Part shown: in pieces, positions 43,110-53,355 of the stretch
Numbering within the stretch: position 1 is the first letter of the stretch
How the letters are laid out: each line of letters begins with the position of its first letter
Source of the DNA: Caulobacteraceae bacterium
GTDB taxonomy: Bacteria; Pseudomonadota; Alphaproteobacteria; Caulobacterales; Caulobacteraceae
NCBI GenBank assembly: GCA_947475735.1
Contig: CANJLQ010000001.1
Coordinates: forward strand, 248,001-312,000
Direction: 5' to 3'
DNA: 64,000 nucleotides
Position numbers and translations under genes: made by a program
Notes under the pieces: generated by a model
What the model was told of the DNA's origin: nothing
What the model saw: only the letters and a program-made list of their open reading frames with translations
Database searches by the model: none

Positions 43110-46043
43110 ATGACCGAAAAGCACAACTTCATCCGCGTGCGCGGCGCGCGCGAGCACAACCTCAAGGGCGTGGACGTCGACATCCCTCGCGAGAAGCTGG
43201 TGGTCATGACCGGCCTGTCGGGCTCGGGCAAATCCTCGCTCGCCTTCGACACCATTTATGCCGAGGGCCAGCGTCGCTACGTCGAGAGCCTCTCGGCCTA
43301 CGCCCGCCAGTTCCTGGAGCTGATGGGCAAGCCCGACGTCGACCTGATCGAGGGTCTGTCGCCCGCGATCTCCATCGAACAGAAGACGACGTCCAAGAAC
43401 CCCCGCTCCACCGTCGGCACGGTCACCGAGATTCACGACTACATGCGCCTGCTCTGGGCGCGCGTCGGCGTCCCCTATTCGCCCGCGACCGGCCTGCCGA
43501 TCGAGAGCCAGACCGTCAGCCAGATGGTCGACAAGCTGTCGGCCCTGCCCGACGGCGAACGCATCCTCCTGCTGGCACCCGTCGTCCGGGGCCGGAAGGG
43601 CGAGTACAGGAAGGAGATCGCCGACTGGCAGCGCCAGGGCTATCAGCGCCTCAAGATCGACGGCGAATTCTACGCCATCGAGGACGCGCCGACGCTGGAC
43701 AAGAAGTTCAAGCACGACATCGACATCGTCGTGGACCGGATCGTCACCAAGGCGGGCATGGAGCCGCGCTACGCCGACTCGATCCAGACCGCCCTGAACC
43801 TGGCCGACGGCATCGCCACGGCCGAATGGGCCAGCGTGCCCGAGGGCGAGGAGCCGCGCCGCATCGTCTTCTCCGAGAAGTTCGCCTGCCCGGTCTCCGG
43901 CTTCACAATCTCGGAGATCGAGCCTCGGCTATTCTCTTTCAACAACCCCTTCGGCGCCTGCCCGGTCTGCGACGGCCTGGGGGTCAAGCTGGCGTTTGAC
44001 GCCGACCTCGTCATCCCCGACCGCGACAAGAGCCTGCACAAGGGCGCCGTCGCCCCGTGGTCACGCGGCCCCTCGCCCCTCTACACCCAGACGCTGCAGG
44101 CGCTCGCCCGCCACTATGGCTTCAGCATGGACAAGCCCTGGCGCGAGCTGCCGGAACAGGCGCACAGGGTCATCCTGCACGGCACGGGGTCGGAGAAGAT
44201 CAAGTTCGTCTATGACGACAACGCGCGGAAGTATGAGGTCTCCAAGCCGTTCGAAGGGGTCATCCCCAACCTCGACCGCCGCTGGCGCGAGACGGACAGC
44301 GCCTGGGTCCGCGAGGAGCTGGGCCGCTTCCAGGCCGAGACGCCGTGCGAAGCCTGCGGCGGCAAGCGACTGAAGCCCGAGGCCCTGGCCGTCAAGGTCG
44401 ACGGCTCCGACATCTCCGAGATCAACTTCCTGTCGATTTCCAAGGCCTTCCTGTGGGTCTCGACGCTGGAAGAGCGGCTGACCGAAAAGCAGCTGGAAAT
44501 CGGGCGTCGCATCCTGAAGGAAATCACCGACCGGCTGCGGTTCCTGAACAACGTCGGTCTGGACTACCTCAGCCTGGCGCGATCCTCGGGCACCCTGTCG
44601 GGCGGCGAGAGCCAGCGCATCCGCCTCGCCAGCCAGATCGGCTCGGGCCTGACCGGCGTCCTCTATGTGCTGGACGAGCCGTCGATCGGCCTGCACCAGC
44701 GCGACAACTCGCGCCTGCTGGACAGCCTTCGCGGCCTGCGCGACCTCGGCAACTCCGTCCTCGTCGTCGAGCACGACGAGGAGGCCATCCTGACCGCCGA
44801 CTATGTCATCGACATGGGCCCGGCCGCCGGGGTCCACGGCGGCACCATCTGCGCCGAGGGCACGCCGGAACAGGTGATGGCCAATCCGAACTCCCTGACC
44901 GGCAAATACCTGACCGGCGAAAAGGAGATCGAGCTGCCGCCCGAAGGCCGCCGTCCGGTCAACCGCAAGAAGATGCTGAAGGTCTCGGGCGCCACCGGCA
45001 ACAACCTGAAGAACGTCACGGGCGAGATCCCCGTCGGCCTGTTCACCTGCGTCACTGGGGTGTCGGGCGGCGGCAAGTCGACCTTCACGATCGAGACCCT
45101 CTACAAGGCGGCCGCGCGCCGCCTGAACAACGCGTCCGACGCCCCCGCCCCCTTCGATCGCATCGAGGGGCTGGAGCATTTCGACAAGGTCATCGACATC
45201 GACCAGTCGCCGATCGGCCGCACGCCGCGCTCCAACCCCGCCACCTACACCGGCGCCTTTGGCCCCATCCGCGACTGGTACGCGGGCCTGCCGGAATCCA
45301 AGGCGCGCGGCTACGGCCCCGGCCGCTTCAGCTTCAACGTCAAGGGCGGGCGCTGCGAGGCCTGTCAGGGCGACGGCCTGATCAAGATCGAGATGCACTT
45401 CCTGCCCGACGTCTACGTCACCTGCGACGTCTGCAAGGGCAAGCGCTACAACCGCGAGACGCTGGAGATCGTGTTCAAGGGCAAGTCGATCAGCGACGTT
45501 CTGGACATGACCGTCGAGGAGGCCGGCCAGTTCTTCAAGGCCGTGCCGCCGATCCGCGACAAAATGCTGACCCTGTCACGGGTGGGCCTGGACTACGTCA
45601 AGGTCGGCCAGTCGGCGACGACCCTGTCGGGTGGCGAGGCCCAGCGGGTCAAGCTGTCCAAGGAGCTGTCGAAACGCGCCACGGGCAAGACCCTGTATAT
45701 CCTCGACGAACCGACCACCGGCCTGCATTTCGAGGACACGCGCAAGCTGCTGGAGGTGCTCCAGGAGCTGGTCGAGAGCGGCAACACCATCGTCGTCATC
45801 GAGCACAACCTGGATGTCATCAAGGTCGCCGACTACCTGCTGGACTTCGGTCCCGAGGGCGGCGACGGCGGGGGCGAGATCGTCGCCGTCGGCACGCCCG
45901 AACAGGTCGCGGAGAACAAGGCCAGCTGGACCGGTCGCTATCTTAAGGAGGTCCTCGACCGCCACGAAACGCGCCGCAAGGCCCGGGTGGCCGCCCTGCC
46001 GGAGGCGAAGCCGAAGGCGGGCCGCAAGAAGGTCAGCGCCTGA
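43110..46043 (+). CDS. uvrA: Excinuclease ABC subunit UvrA
   Basis: 977 residues, damage sensor of nucleotide excision repair. Two ABC modules: Walker [15 protein letters not shown] and [14 protein letters not shown], signatures [12 protein letters not shown] and [12 protein letters not shown], with zinc-finger CxxC pairs (CPVCDG, CEACGG, CEACQG, CDVCKG). ATG 43110 ([12 protein letters not shown]) matches UvrA N-termini. SOS controlled by the upstream LexA site. Confidence 0.97.
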   Translation: MTEKHNFIRVRGAREHNLKGVDVDIPREKLVVMTGLSGSGKSSLAFDTIYAEGQRRYVESLSAYARQFLELMGKPDVDLIEGLSPAISIEQKTTSKNPRSTVGTVTEIHDYMRLLWARVGVPYSPATGLPIESQTVSQMVDKLSALPDGERILLLAPVVRGRKGEYRKEIADWQRQGYQRLKIDGEFYAIEDAPTLDKKFKHDIDIVVDRIVTKAGMEPRYADSIQTALNLADGIATAEWASVPEGEEPRRIVFSEKFACPVSGFTISEIEPRLFSFNNPFGACPVCDGLGVKLAFDADLVIPDRDKSLHKGAVAPWSRGPSPLYTQTLQALARHYGFSMDKPWRELPEQAHRVILHGTGSEKIKFVYDDNARKYEVSKPFEGVIPNLDRRWRETDSAWVREELGRFQAETPCEACGGKRLKPEALAVKVDGSDISEINFLSISKAFLWVSTLEERLTEKQLEIGRRILKEITDRLRFLNNVGLDYLSLARSSGTLSGGESQRIRLASQIGSGLTGVLYVLDEPSIGLHQRDNSRLLDSLRGLRDLGNSVLVVEHDEEAILTADYVIDMGPAAGVHGGTICAEGTPEQVMANPNSLTGKYLTGEKEIELPPEGRRPVNRKKMLKVSGATGNNLKNVTGEIPVGLFTCVTGVSGGGKSTFTIETLYKAAARRLNNASDAPAPFDRIEGLEHFDKVIDIDQSPIGRTPRSNPATYTGAFGPIRDWYAGLPESKARGYGPGRFSFNVKGGRCEACQGDGLIKIEMHFLPDVYVTCDVCKGKRYNRETLEIVFKGKSISDVLDMTVEEAGQFFKAVPPIRDKMLTLSRVGLDYVKVGQSATTLSGGEAQRVKLSKELSKRATGKTLYILDEPTTGLHFEDTRKLLEVLQELVESGNTIVVIEHNLDVIKVADYLLDFGPEGGDGGGEIVAVGTPEQVAENKASWTGRYLKEVLDRHETRRKARVAALPEAKPKAGRKKVSA

Positions 46044-46046
46044 CGT

Positions 46047-46937
46047 CTAGTCCTGCGGGAGGTCCATGATGTCGCGATAGGCAGCCGCGAACGGGGCATA
46101 GAGCACCGCCAGCTGCAGCGCCGACACGACGGCATTGACCACGCCCCAGGCCAGCAGCCCCGGCGCCGCCGTCTGCAGGATCGCCGCCGTCGACTGACCC
46201 TCCAGGGCCGCCAGCTGCTCCAGGCCTCCGCCGGTCACCATGATGATCGGCAGGGCGACGACGCTGCCCAGCAGACTGACCAGCAGCGACATGATGAAGG
46301 CGATCACGGCCATGCCCAGGATCGGCAGGGTCTTGCCCTTGGTGACCTGGAACGAGGCGAACGGCGCGATCCGCTTCTGGGCCACCGTCAGCGGCACCGC
46401 GAGGCTGAGGCGGATGGAGACCCAGACGGCCAGCACGACCGCCGCCAGACCGGCCAGCACGCCAACCAGAACGCCCGCGCCCTGATTGCTCTGGCCGACC
46501 AGGGTCGCGACGAGCCCGACGACCATGGCCAGGACGAAGAAACCGAGGCCCATCACCAGGGCCAGGATCACATTGACCGCCAGCACCCGCAGTTCGTCAC
46601 TGCCCAGCCTTAGATAGCCGAAGGCCTTGTCGGACGGGCTGAGCACGGCCCGGGCCACCCCGGTGCTGAGCACCGCGCTGAGCAGCAGCCCCAACGGCGC
46701 CCCGAGACCCAGGACGGCCATGTAGCTCTGGCCCAGCGCCTGGAAGGCGGCCAGGTCCGGCTCACCGCCCTGAAGCGCCTCGGCCTGGGCCATGATTCCG
46801 GGAAGCTGCCCACCGACCAGGGCGAAGAAGGCCACGAAGAACAGCACATAGGCCAGGCCCCAGAAGACGATCGCCAGGGGATGGCGGCGCACGATCCGAA
46901 AGCCCTCGAAGGCGGCGTCGGTGGCTGAAAAGCGCAT
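46047..46937 (-). CDS. Integral membrane protein, paralogue 3 of a three-gene cluster
   Basis: 296 residues with about six transmembrane helices. No family recognised with certainty; it resembles glycerophosphodiester-phosphodiesterase membrane-domain proteins. It shares with its two upstream neighbours an N-terminal soluble-helix-membrane layout and a mid-protein R-L-S-L block ([19 protein letters not shown]). Its stop lies 3 bp from the convergent uvrA stop. Confidence 0.75.
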   Translation of the reverse strand: MRFSATDAAFEGFRIVRRHPLAIVFWGLAYVLFFVAFFALVGGQLPGIMAQAEALQGGEPDLAAFQALGQSYMAVLGLGAPLGLLLSAVLSTGVARAVLSPSDKAFGYLRLGSDELRVLAVNVILALVMGLGFFVLAMVVGLVATLVGQSNQGAGVLVGVLAGLAAVVLAVWVSIRLSLAVPLTVAQKRIAPFASFQVTKGKTLPILGMAVIAFIMSLLVSLLGSVVALPIIMVTGGGLEQLAALEGQSTAAILQTAAPGLLAWGVVNAVVSALQLAVLYAPFAAAYRDIMDLPQD

Positions 46938-46956
46938 GGCGAATCCTCTGACGGTC

Positions 46957-47901
46957 TCAGGTGGTCTGTAGCGTATCCGACGGCGAGGTGTCAGTCGGCG
47001 CCGACGCGACCGGCACGCCGTCCAGCAGCTGTCGCGCCGCGCGGATCGTCGGCGCGGCCATCAGGGCGATGAACATCCCATAGGCCAGGGCGAGAACGGG
47101 AATGACGGCCGCCAGAGGTACCGTCATGGCACCCACGAGCGGCGGCAGGTCCCGAGGCGTCTCGATCGTATCGGGCCAGGTCAGACCCAGGGCCATGAAG
47201 CCTCCGACCAGGATCGCCCCCACCAGCGCGAACACGACGACGTAGATCAGCATATAGATCACCCAGATCACCAGGTGCAGCCCGACCAGCTTCAGCACCT
47301 GTCCCCGGCCGATGGCCCACCCCTCGCCGAAGGCGAAGCGGCCCAGGATCAAGGTGGCCGACCCCATGAGCGACAGCCGGACCCAGCCGAAAATGGAGGC
47401 GATCAGCGCCACGACGCCATAGCCGATCAGGATCGCGATCGCGGTCGCCTGGCCCAGGGACCAGACGGCGAAGCCGAGCGCGACCCCCAAAAGGACCAGG
47501 ATCAGCAGGGCGACGTACCAGCCCAGAAAGGTCCCCACGACCACGACGGCCACGCGCACCTCGTCCATGCCCAGCCGCATGAACAGAAAGGGATCGCGCC
47601 GGCCTGGCGCCAGCGTGGCTCGCCCCGCCGCGTTGAACACCACCAGCAGCAGGCCGTACATCAGAAGCGTCATCGCGTTGGACGCGGCCTGAAGCTGGAT
47701 CATTTCCACGCCATAGGCCTCGAAGGCCGCCTCTCCTCCCGCATCCAGAGGCAAGGAGAGCAACGGGGGCAGGAGCACGCTGTACAGCAGCCCCACCATG
47801 CCGATCATCAGCACGCCCCAGGCGAAGACCGTGAGCGGCCTCTGGCGGATCAGCACAAAGGGCGCGCCGATCGCATCGCCGAACGAGAAACGGGGCTTCA
47901 T
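46957..47901 (-). CDS. Integral membrane protein, paralogue 2 of a three-gene cluster
   Basis: 314 residues with about six transmembrane helices. The start MKPRFSFGDAIGAPFVLIR resembles [19 protein letters not shown] of the next gene, and the shared block appears as WVRLSLMGSATLILGRFAFG. ATG 47901; the frame continues open to 48627 but that part is a shadow. Overlaps the upstream paralogue by 4 nt (ATGA). Function unknown. Confidence 0.75.
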   Translation of the reverse strand: MKPRFSFGDAIGAPFVLIRQRPLTVFAWGVLMIGMVGLLYSVLLPPLLSLPLDAGGEAAFEAYGVEMIQLQAASNAMTLLMYGLLLVVFNAAGRATLAPGRRDPFLFMRLGMDEVRVAVVVVGTFLGWYVALLILVLLGVALGFAVWSLGQATAIAILIGYGVVALIASIFGWVRLSLMGSATLILGRFAFGEGWAIGRGQVLKLVGLHLVIWVIYMLIYVVVFALVGAILVGGFMALGLTWPDTIETPRDLPPLVGAMTVPLAAVIPVLALAYGMFIALMAAPTIRAARQLLDGVPVASAPTDTSPSDTLQTT

Positions 47902-48707
47902 CGTGATGCCTCTTCCGGCGACCAGTATTCCAGCTGGCGATAGGCCGCGCCGAGGAAGGCAAGGGTTAGCGGCATCTGCACCGCGACCAGAACGACGACC
48001 CCGGCCGCACTGGCGGCCAGACCGGTCAGGACGCCGTTGCCGATCAGGACAGCGAGAAGGATCCCGGGCACGGCTGTGCCGACCAGCCCGGCCAGCAGGG
48101 CCCAGAAGCTGCCGTAGGCGATGCCCATGCTGTTCAGCGAGACCATCTGCCGGCGGCCGAGCGTCGCCGGCACGAACAGCGAAAGACGCACGATCAACAG
48201 CAGCGGGATCAGCAGCGCCCCGGCCCCGACGATGGCCAGCACCGCCAGCTTCCACGGTGCCCCGACGGCCGCCCAGTCCCGCGCCTGGATCGCAGCGACA
48301 TCCAGTTCCGCCCCGCCGAATATGGCCAGGACCACGAGACCGAGGATCGAAACGATCATGGCCAGAAAGAGCAGGCACAGCAGGGCCGCGCCCAGCAGCC
48401 GCAACTCCGGCCATTTGAACTGAAGCCCGAGCGGCCCCAGGCCCAGGGTCTTCGCGGCCCTGAGATTCGGCGAAATCGACAGCCGGGCCAGCGCGCCGAC
48501 GGCGACCAGGCCCAGGACCACCGCCGCGCCGGTCAGGGCATTCGCGGCCCCACCCGTCACAGGCGTGAAGAGGGGCGCCAGACCCGCCGCGATCAGCAGC
48601 GCCAAGGATCCCGCCGCGCCCGCCCACAGACGCGGCAAGGCAGCGAGCGCCGCCGCCAGGGCGCGCTGAAGCTTCAGCCGCCGTCCTCCGACATCCCTGT
48701 GGCTCAT
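47898..48707 (-). CDS. Integral membrane protein, paralogue 1 of a three-gene cluster
   Basis: 269 residues, first of three adjacent related genes. It has a basic N-terminus (MSHRDVGGRRLKLQRAL) and about five to six transmembrane helices; the shared block is IVRLSLFVPATLGRRQMV. ATG 48707 is preferred to TTG 48710. Function unknown. Confidence 0.72.
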   Translation of the reverse strand: MSHRDVGGRRLKLQRALAAALAALPRLWAGAAGSLALLIAAGLAPLFTPVTGGAANALTGAAVVLGLVAVGALARLSISPNLRAAKTLGLGPLGLQFKWPELRLLGAALLCLLFLAMIVSILGLVVLAIFGGAELDVAAIQARDWAAVGAPWKLAVLAIVGAGALLIPLLLIVRLSLFVPATLGRRQMVSLNSMGIAYGSFWALLAGLVGTAVPGILLAVLIGNGVLTGLAASAAGVVVLVAVQMPLTLAFLGAAYRQLEYWSPEEASR

Positions 48708-48805
48708 CAAGCCCCCTCGCTGAGCGTAGCCATCCTTATAACCCTGCGACGCCGCGCCTGACAGACTTCGGCTGACGAACAGGCTTCGCGTGGCTAGAAA
48801 GCCGC

Positions 48806-50203
48806 ATGTCCACGCCCTCCTCCTCGTCCCTCGCCCCCATCCACGTCGTCGGCGGCGGCCTCGCTGGCTCCGAAGCCGCCTGGCAGATCGCTCAGTCGGG
48901 CGTTCCGGTCATCCTGCACGAGATGCGCCGTCCCGGCGTCACGACCGACGCCCACCACACCGATGGTCTGGCCGAACTGGTCTGCTCCAACTCTTTCCGC
49001 TCCGACGACTGGCAGTACAATGCCGTCGGCCTGCTGCACGCCGAGATGCGGGCGCTCGACTCCATCATCATGGCCTGCGGCGACGCCAATCAGGTCCCCG
49101 CCGGCGGCGCGCTGGCCGTCGACCGCGAGGGCTTCTCCGCCGCCGTCACCGAGCGCCTGCACACCCACCCCCTGGTCACCGTGGTGCGCGAGGAGATCGC
49201 CGGCCTTCCGCCCGCCGACTGGGACAGCGTCATCGTCGCCACCGGCCCCCTGACCTCGCCCGCGCTCGCCGACGCCATCCTGAGCCTGACCAGGGAGGAG
49301 AGCCTCAGCTTCTTCGACGCCATCGCGCCGATCGTGCATGCCGACAGCATCGACTTCGACATAGCCTGGCGTCAGTCGCGCTACGACAAGGAAGGCCCGG
49401 GCGGCGACGCCGCCGCCTACGTCAACTGCCCGATGGACAAGGCGACCTACGACGCCTTCATCGACGCCCTGCTCAGCGGCCCCAAGGCCGAGTTCAAGGA
49501 CTGGGAGAACGTCCCCTATTTCGACGGCTGCCTGCCCATCGAGGTCATGGCCGAGCGCGGCCGCGAGACCCTGCGCCACGGCCCCATGAAGCCCGTCGGC
49601 CTGACCAACCCGCGCGACCCGACGGTCAAGGCCCACGCCATCGTCCAGCTGCGTCAGGACAATGCGCTCGGCACCCTGTTCAACATGGTGGGCTTCCAGA
49701 CCAAGCTGAAACACGGGGCCCAGGCCGAGGTCTTCCGCATGATCCCGGGCCTTCAGAACGCCCAGTTCGCTCGCCTGGGCGGCCTGCACCGGAACACCTA
49801 TCTGAACAGTCCCAGGCTATTGGACCGTCAACTTCGTCTGAAACCTCAACCGCGCCTGCGCTTCGCCGGTCAGGTCACGGGGGTCGAGGGCTATGTCGAA
49901 AGCGCGGCCACCGGCCTTCTCGCCGGCCGCCTCGCCGCCGCCGAGCGCCTGGGCCAGACCCTGGAGGCCCCGCCCGCCCACACCGCCATCGGGGCTCTGG
50001 TCGAGCACATCACCGGCGGCCATCTGGAGGGCGCACGGTTTTCCCCCATGAACGTCAACTATGGACTTCTGCCCCCCATGGAGGCCCCGCGCCAGGACGG
50101 CGACGGCAAGCGCATTCCGCCCAAGGATCGCGGCCGGACCAAGAAGCGGCTGATGAGCGAGCGGGCTTTGGCAGGCCTCACCGCCTGGCGCGACGCGGCC
50201 TGA
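48806..50203 (+). CDS. trmFO: Folate-dependent tRNA U54 methyltransferase TrmFO
   Basis: 465 residues. Flavoenzyme that makes ribothymidine at tRNA position 54 with methylene-tetrahydrofolate. FAD motif [17 protein letters not shown], then the [12 protein letters not shown] block with the conserved cysteine and the [12 protein letters not shown] block. Length is normal. Confidence 0.96.
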   Translation: MSTPSSSSLAPIHVVGGGLAGSEAAWQIAQSGVPVILHEMRRPGVTTDAHHTDGLAELVCSNSFRSDDWQYNAVGLLHAEMRALDSIIMACGDANQVPAGGALAVDREGFSAAVTERLHTHPLVTVVREEIAGLPPADWDSVIVATGPLTSPALADAILSLTREESLSFFDAIAPIVHADSIDFDIAWRQSRYDKEGPGGDAAAYVNCPMDKATYDAFIDALLSGPKAEFKDWENVPYFDGCLPIEVMAERGRETLRHGPMKPVGLTNPRDPTVKAHAIVQLRQDNALGTLFNMVGFQTKLKHGAQAEVFRMIPGLQNAQFARLGGLHRNTYLNSPRLLDRQLRLKPQPRLRFAGQVTGVEGYVESAATGLLAGRLAAAERLGQTLEAPPAHTAIGALVEHITGGHLEGARFSPMNVNYGLLPPMEAPRQDGDGKRIPPKDRGRTKKRLMSERALAGLTAWRDAA

Positions 50204-50205
50204 TC

Positions 50206-51099
50206 ATGGCTCTGCTGGACCCCATCAAGGTCAGGGTTCGAGGCCGGATAAACCAGCTGTTCAACGACTATGAGCGGGGCGAGCGCCCGGCGATGCGCCG
50301 CGCCGACGCCCTGTTCGCCCCGGATTCAGTCGCCTGGCGGGTCAACGGCGATCTGGTGACGATGATGATCGGCGGCGTCTCGGGTCTGTTGCTGCAGATG
50401 CTGCATCCGGCGGTGCTGGCGGGCGTGTGGGATCACTCCGACTTCCGTGCGGACATGCACGGCCGTCTGCGCCGGACGGCCAAGTTCATCGCCGTCACCA
50501 CCTACGACCACGGGGCGAGGGGCCAGGCCGCGATCGACCGCGTTCGCCGCATTCACGACCGACTGGGCGGCACCCTGCCCGACGGCACGCCCTACCGCGT
50601 CAGCGATCCGGCCCTGCTGGCCTGGGTCCATGTGACCGAGGTCACCAGCTTTCTCGACGCCTGGGTCCGCTACGCCGAGCCGTCGATGAGCCGCTCCGAT
50701 CAGGACGCCTACATCGCCGAGATGGGGCGCGTCGGCACCGCGCTCGGGGCCGATCCTGTGCCGCGCGACCGCGCCGAGGCCGAGGCCCTGATCCAGTCGA
50801 TGAGGCCCCAGTTGAAGGCCGACGCCCGCACCCGCGAGGTCGCCGCCCTGGTCATGCGCCAGAGGATCGGCGGCCGGGCCGAAAGCCTCGCGGCGGGTCT
50901 GGTCATGTCGGCCGGCGCGGACCTGTTGCCGGCGTGGGCGCGTCGGATGCACGGCATGCCGCTGGCGTCGCCGCTCGTCCACGGCGGGGCGCGCGCCCTG
51001 GCGAGAAGCCTGAGCTGGGTCTACGGCGGCTCGCCCAACCGCCGGGTCTGGCCCGCCGAGGTGACCGGCTGGCCGGAGAGCCGCGATCTCGGTCGCTGA
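50206..51099 (+). CDS. DUF2236 / MpaB-like oxygenase family protein
   Basis: 297 residues. DUF2236 hallmarks: GGVSGLLLQMLHPAVLAGVW with the conserved His, RTAKFIAVTTYD, and WVHVTEVTSFLDAWVRY with a second His, expected to coordinate haem in MpaB/latex-clearing-type enzymes. The substrate is unknown. It begins 2 nt after the trmFO stop and is probably co-transcribed with it. Confidence 0.88.
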   Translation: MALLDPIKVRVRGRINQLFNDYERGERPAMRRADALFAPDSVAWRVNGDLVTMMIGGVSGLLLQMLHPAVLAGVWDHSDFRADMHGRLRRTAKFIAVTTYDHGARGQAAIDRVRRIHDRLGGTLPDGTPYRVSDPALLAWVHVTEVTSFLDAWVRYAEPSMSRSDQDAYIAEMGRVGTALGADPVPRDRAEAEALIQSMRPQLKADARTREVAALVMRQRIGGRAESLAAGLVMSAGADLLPAWARRMHGMPLASPLVHGGARALARSLSWVYGGSPNRRVWPAEVTGWPESRDLGR

Positions 51100-51102
51100 G
51101 CC

Positions 51103-51318
51103 TTGGCCAGATCGGGACGGCTTCTACCGCCTGAACACGAACCCCGTGTCTATCGCCTGTACGGCGGCGGCCGGTTCAACGTCGGTGAGTTCAGCTGCTA
51201 CGTCACCGACCCCGCCCAGATGGCCCGCTATGGCGGCTTCGCCCAGGTCCGGATCATCGAGCCCGGGTCGGACCTGTCCGTCGCCCGGCCCCGCCCGGGC
51301 CCCTGCGCCGATCCATAA
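51103..51318 (+). CDS. Short open frame, possibly a gene remnant
   Basis: 71 codons from a TTG at 51103. The segment VYRLYGGGRFNVGEFSCYVT looks like real protein sequence, but the TTG start is poorly supported and a neighbouring frame reads DRDGFYRLN just before it, as if a frameshift had broken a longer protein. No family recognised. It could be a small gene or a decayed one. Confidence 0.35.
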   Translation: MARSGRLLPPEHEPRVYRLYGGGRFNVGEFSCYVTDPAQMARYGGFAQVRIIEPGSDLSVARPRPGPCADP

Positions 51319-51321
51319 GGC

Positions 51322-51954
51322 TCAGACCCGCCCTCGCGCCACGGCCCAGGTCAGCCTCAGGGCCCGCGTTGGATCACCCGCCGCGATCCCGACCAGCGCG
51401 GCATGGGCCAGGGCCGGAAATCCCGCTGGGGGCAGCGCCTTCAGCGCCCGGTTCGCCGTCGGCCGCGACGCCCGCGCCTCCTCCAGCCGACCGGTCTGGG
51501 CCAGACCCCACATCCGCCCCGCTTCGACCACGGCCGCGTCATGCCCCGCCCCTGCCAGCACCCTGACCGCCGCCCGCATAGGCCCGACATAGAAGGCGTC
51601 GAGGTCGTGGGCCTCGCCGTGGACCCGGCCGATGTGCGCCTCGATCAGGGCGTCGAACGGCGCGCGATCCAGAGCCCGACGCGAGATCAGGTCGGTCAGG
51701 GCCTCCAGCACCGGGTGGCCCTTGCGCCCCAGGCCCGCGAAGACACCGTCCAACTGCTCGCGCCACCAGGCGAAGCGCATCTCGGCCAGAAGGGGCTGGG
51801 TGACCCGCGCGGGGATGGCGATCAGTTCGGCCTCGAACGCGTAGAGGGCGATCACGTCTGCCCGGGCCTGAGCGTCACCGATGAAACGGCTGGACAGCCA
51901 TCGATCCGGGTCCGCCGACCGGACCTGCGCGTCGAGATCGCTTGATGAAGTCAT
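51322..51954 (-). CDS. Squalene/phytoene synthase-like protein (NDUFAF6-type), short
   Basis: 210 residues, shorter than the about 280 usual for the superfamily. The segment ALYAFEAELIAIPARVTQP, then LLAEMRFAWWREQLDGV, matches the class related to complex I assembly factor NDUFAF6; the Asp-rich catalytic motifs of true phytoene synthases are degenerate or missing, so enzyme activity is doubtful. The start ATG at 51954 overlaps the upstream gene by 4 nt. Confidence 0.78.
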   Translation of the reverse strand: MTSSSDLDAQVRSADPDRWLSSRFIGDAQARADVIALYAFEAELIAIPARVTQPLLAEMRFAWWREQLDGVFAGLGRKGHPVLEALTDLISRRALDRAPFDALIEAHIGRVHGEAHDLDAFYVGPMRAAVRVLAGAGHDAAVVEAGRMWGLAQTGRLEEARASRPTANRALKALPPAGFPALAHAALVGIAAGDPTRALRLTWAVARGRV

Positions 51955-52577
51955 GTCGGCCGGGCCGCGACCAGCCGCCACTGGGCCAGGGTTACGCCGA
52001 GGGCCAGCAGGAACACCGTGAGAGCGGCTTCGAGAACCCGTTGGGCGAGGCCCCGCATCTCGATATCCGCCACCACGCCGCCAAAGCTGACGAAGGCAAC
52101 GGCGAAACAGACGAGACCCAGCGGCAGAAGCCACTTCGCCCGGGTCTTGGCCGTCGCCAGAGACCCCAGCAGCAGGCCCACCACACCCGCCAGATAGCCC
52201 GTGCCGCCGATCAGATCGTGCATCATCTGCGCGGCCGACGGCTCGGCCCGCCCGCACTCGAACGCGCAGGGATAGATCGCCGCTCCGATCAGGCCGAACG
52301 CGTACCAGGCCAGCAAGACCAGTCCGATCACCGCCAATACGTTCCGCCGCAACGCCACCGCCGCGATCAGGCAGAACCCGATGATCAGCACGCCGCTGGG
52401 AAAGAAGCCGAACCAGCTGACCGCCGACCCCGTCACGGCACCGGTCGCCCCCAGTTCGCTGACGTACTGGCGGAGGGGGTCATAGCCGGGATAGGCCAGC
52501 CCGCCGATCAGGATGGTCCCCCACTGGACGACCTCGCCCAGGACCAGCAGGACCAGGGCGAACCGAGCGGCCGTCAT
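51951..52577 (-). CDS. DUF998 family membrane protein
   Basis: 208 residues with about six transmembrane helices. YPGYDPLRQYVSELGATG after helix 1 is the DUF998 signature. Function unknown. It overlaps the next gene by 4 nt and starts 7 nt after the PuuD-like gene, so the three form an operon. Confidence 0.87.
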   Translation of the reverse strand: MTAARFALVLLVLGEVVQWGTILIGGLAYPGYDPLRQYVSELGATGAVTGSAVSWFGFFPSGVLIIGFCLIAAVALRRNVLAVIGLVLLAWYAFGLIGAAIYPCAFECGRAEPSAAQMMHDLIGGTGYLAGVVGLLLGSLATAKTRAKWLLPLGLVCFAVAFVSFGGVVADIEMRGLAQRVLEAALTVFLLALGVTLAQWRLVAARPT

Positions 52578-52584
52578 CGGAGTC

Positions 52585-53205
52585 TCAGCCGAACAGCGTC
52601 TGGTACATGGCCATGGAGGTCAGCATGGGCAGGCTGAGCAGCAGGTTGGTGCGGCTGCCCAGCATGGCGACCCGCGCGGCCCGCGCCTTCTTCTCGTCGT
52701 CGACCACGACGATGCCCAGAGCCCGCTTCTGGTTCGGCCAGATGATGCCCCAGACGTTCAGGAACATGACGATGGCCAGCCAGACCCCGACGCCCAGCAG
52801 CATATAGCCCTGGTCGCCCTGGACCACGCCGCCCGCGGCGCCGAAGCTCAGGACCTCCATGGCATAGCCGTGACCGCGCAGGGCCAGGATCGCCAGGCCC
52901 GCGACCACCGTCGCCAGCGCCGCCCAGCGGAACCAGAACAGGGCCTCGGGCGCGATGTATTTCGACACCGCCGGCTTCAGCTCGCCGGGGATGGTCGGCA
53001 TGACGCGGATCTGCACGAAGTTGAAATAATACAGCAGCCCGATCCACAGGATGCCGAAGCCGACGTGGGCCCAGCGCGCCACCGCCTGCCAGAAGCTGAG
53101 ATCGAACCCGCCCGGCGCCGTGCGTCCGAAGGCGAAGATCATGATCGCCGCCAGGGCGAGGCTGAGGATCAGGGTGTTCCTGAAGTTCGAAAGCAGATTG
53201 GCCAT
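52585..53205 (-). CDS. Urate hydroxylase PuuD-like membrane protein, N-terminal domain only
   Basis: 206 residues, about five transmembrane helices. WAHVGFGILWIGLLYYFNF and FLNVWGIIWPNQKRALG match the membrane domain of PuuD (urate oxidase N-terminal, pfam06181). The C-terminal cytochrome c domain of full PuuD is absent, and no purine catabolism genes are near, so a urate role is uncertain. Confidence 0.82.
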   Translation of the reverse strand: MANLLSNFRNTLILSLALAAIMIFAFGRTAPGGFDLSFWQAVARWAHVGFGILWIGLLYYFNFVQIRVMPTIPGELKPAVSKYIAPEALFWFRWAALATVVAGLAILALRGHGYAMEVLSFGAAGGVVQGDQGYMLLGVGVWLAIVMFLNVWGIIWPNQKRALGIVVVDDEKKARAARVAMLGSRTNLLLSLPMLTSMAMYQTLFG

Positions 53206-53245
53206 TGGTGTCCCCCGTTGTCGGGCGGAGGATTAGCGGGAGGAG

Positions 53246-53349
<104 letters not shown>

Positions 53350-53355
53350 CCAGCC

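Noticed and set aside
46957..48627. 556-codon version of the middle membrane protein
   Set aside because: The first 240 residues are a low-complexity shadow of the upstream paralogue; the conserved protein begins at the ATG at 47901.
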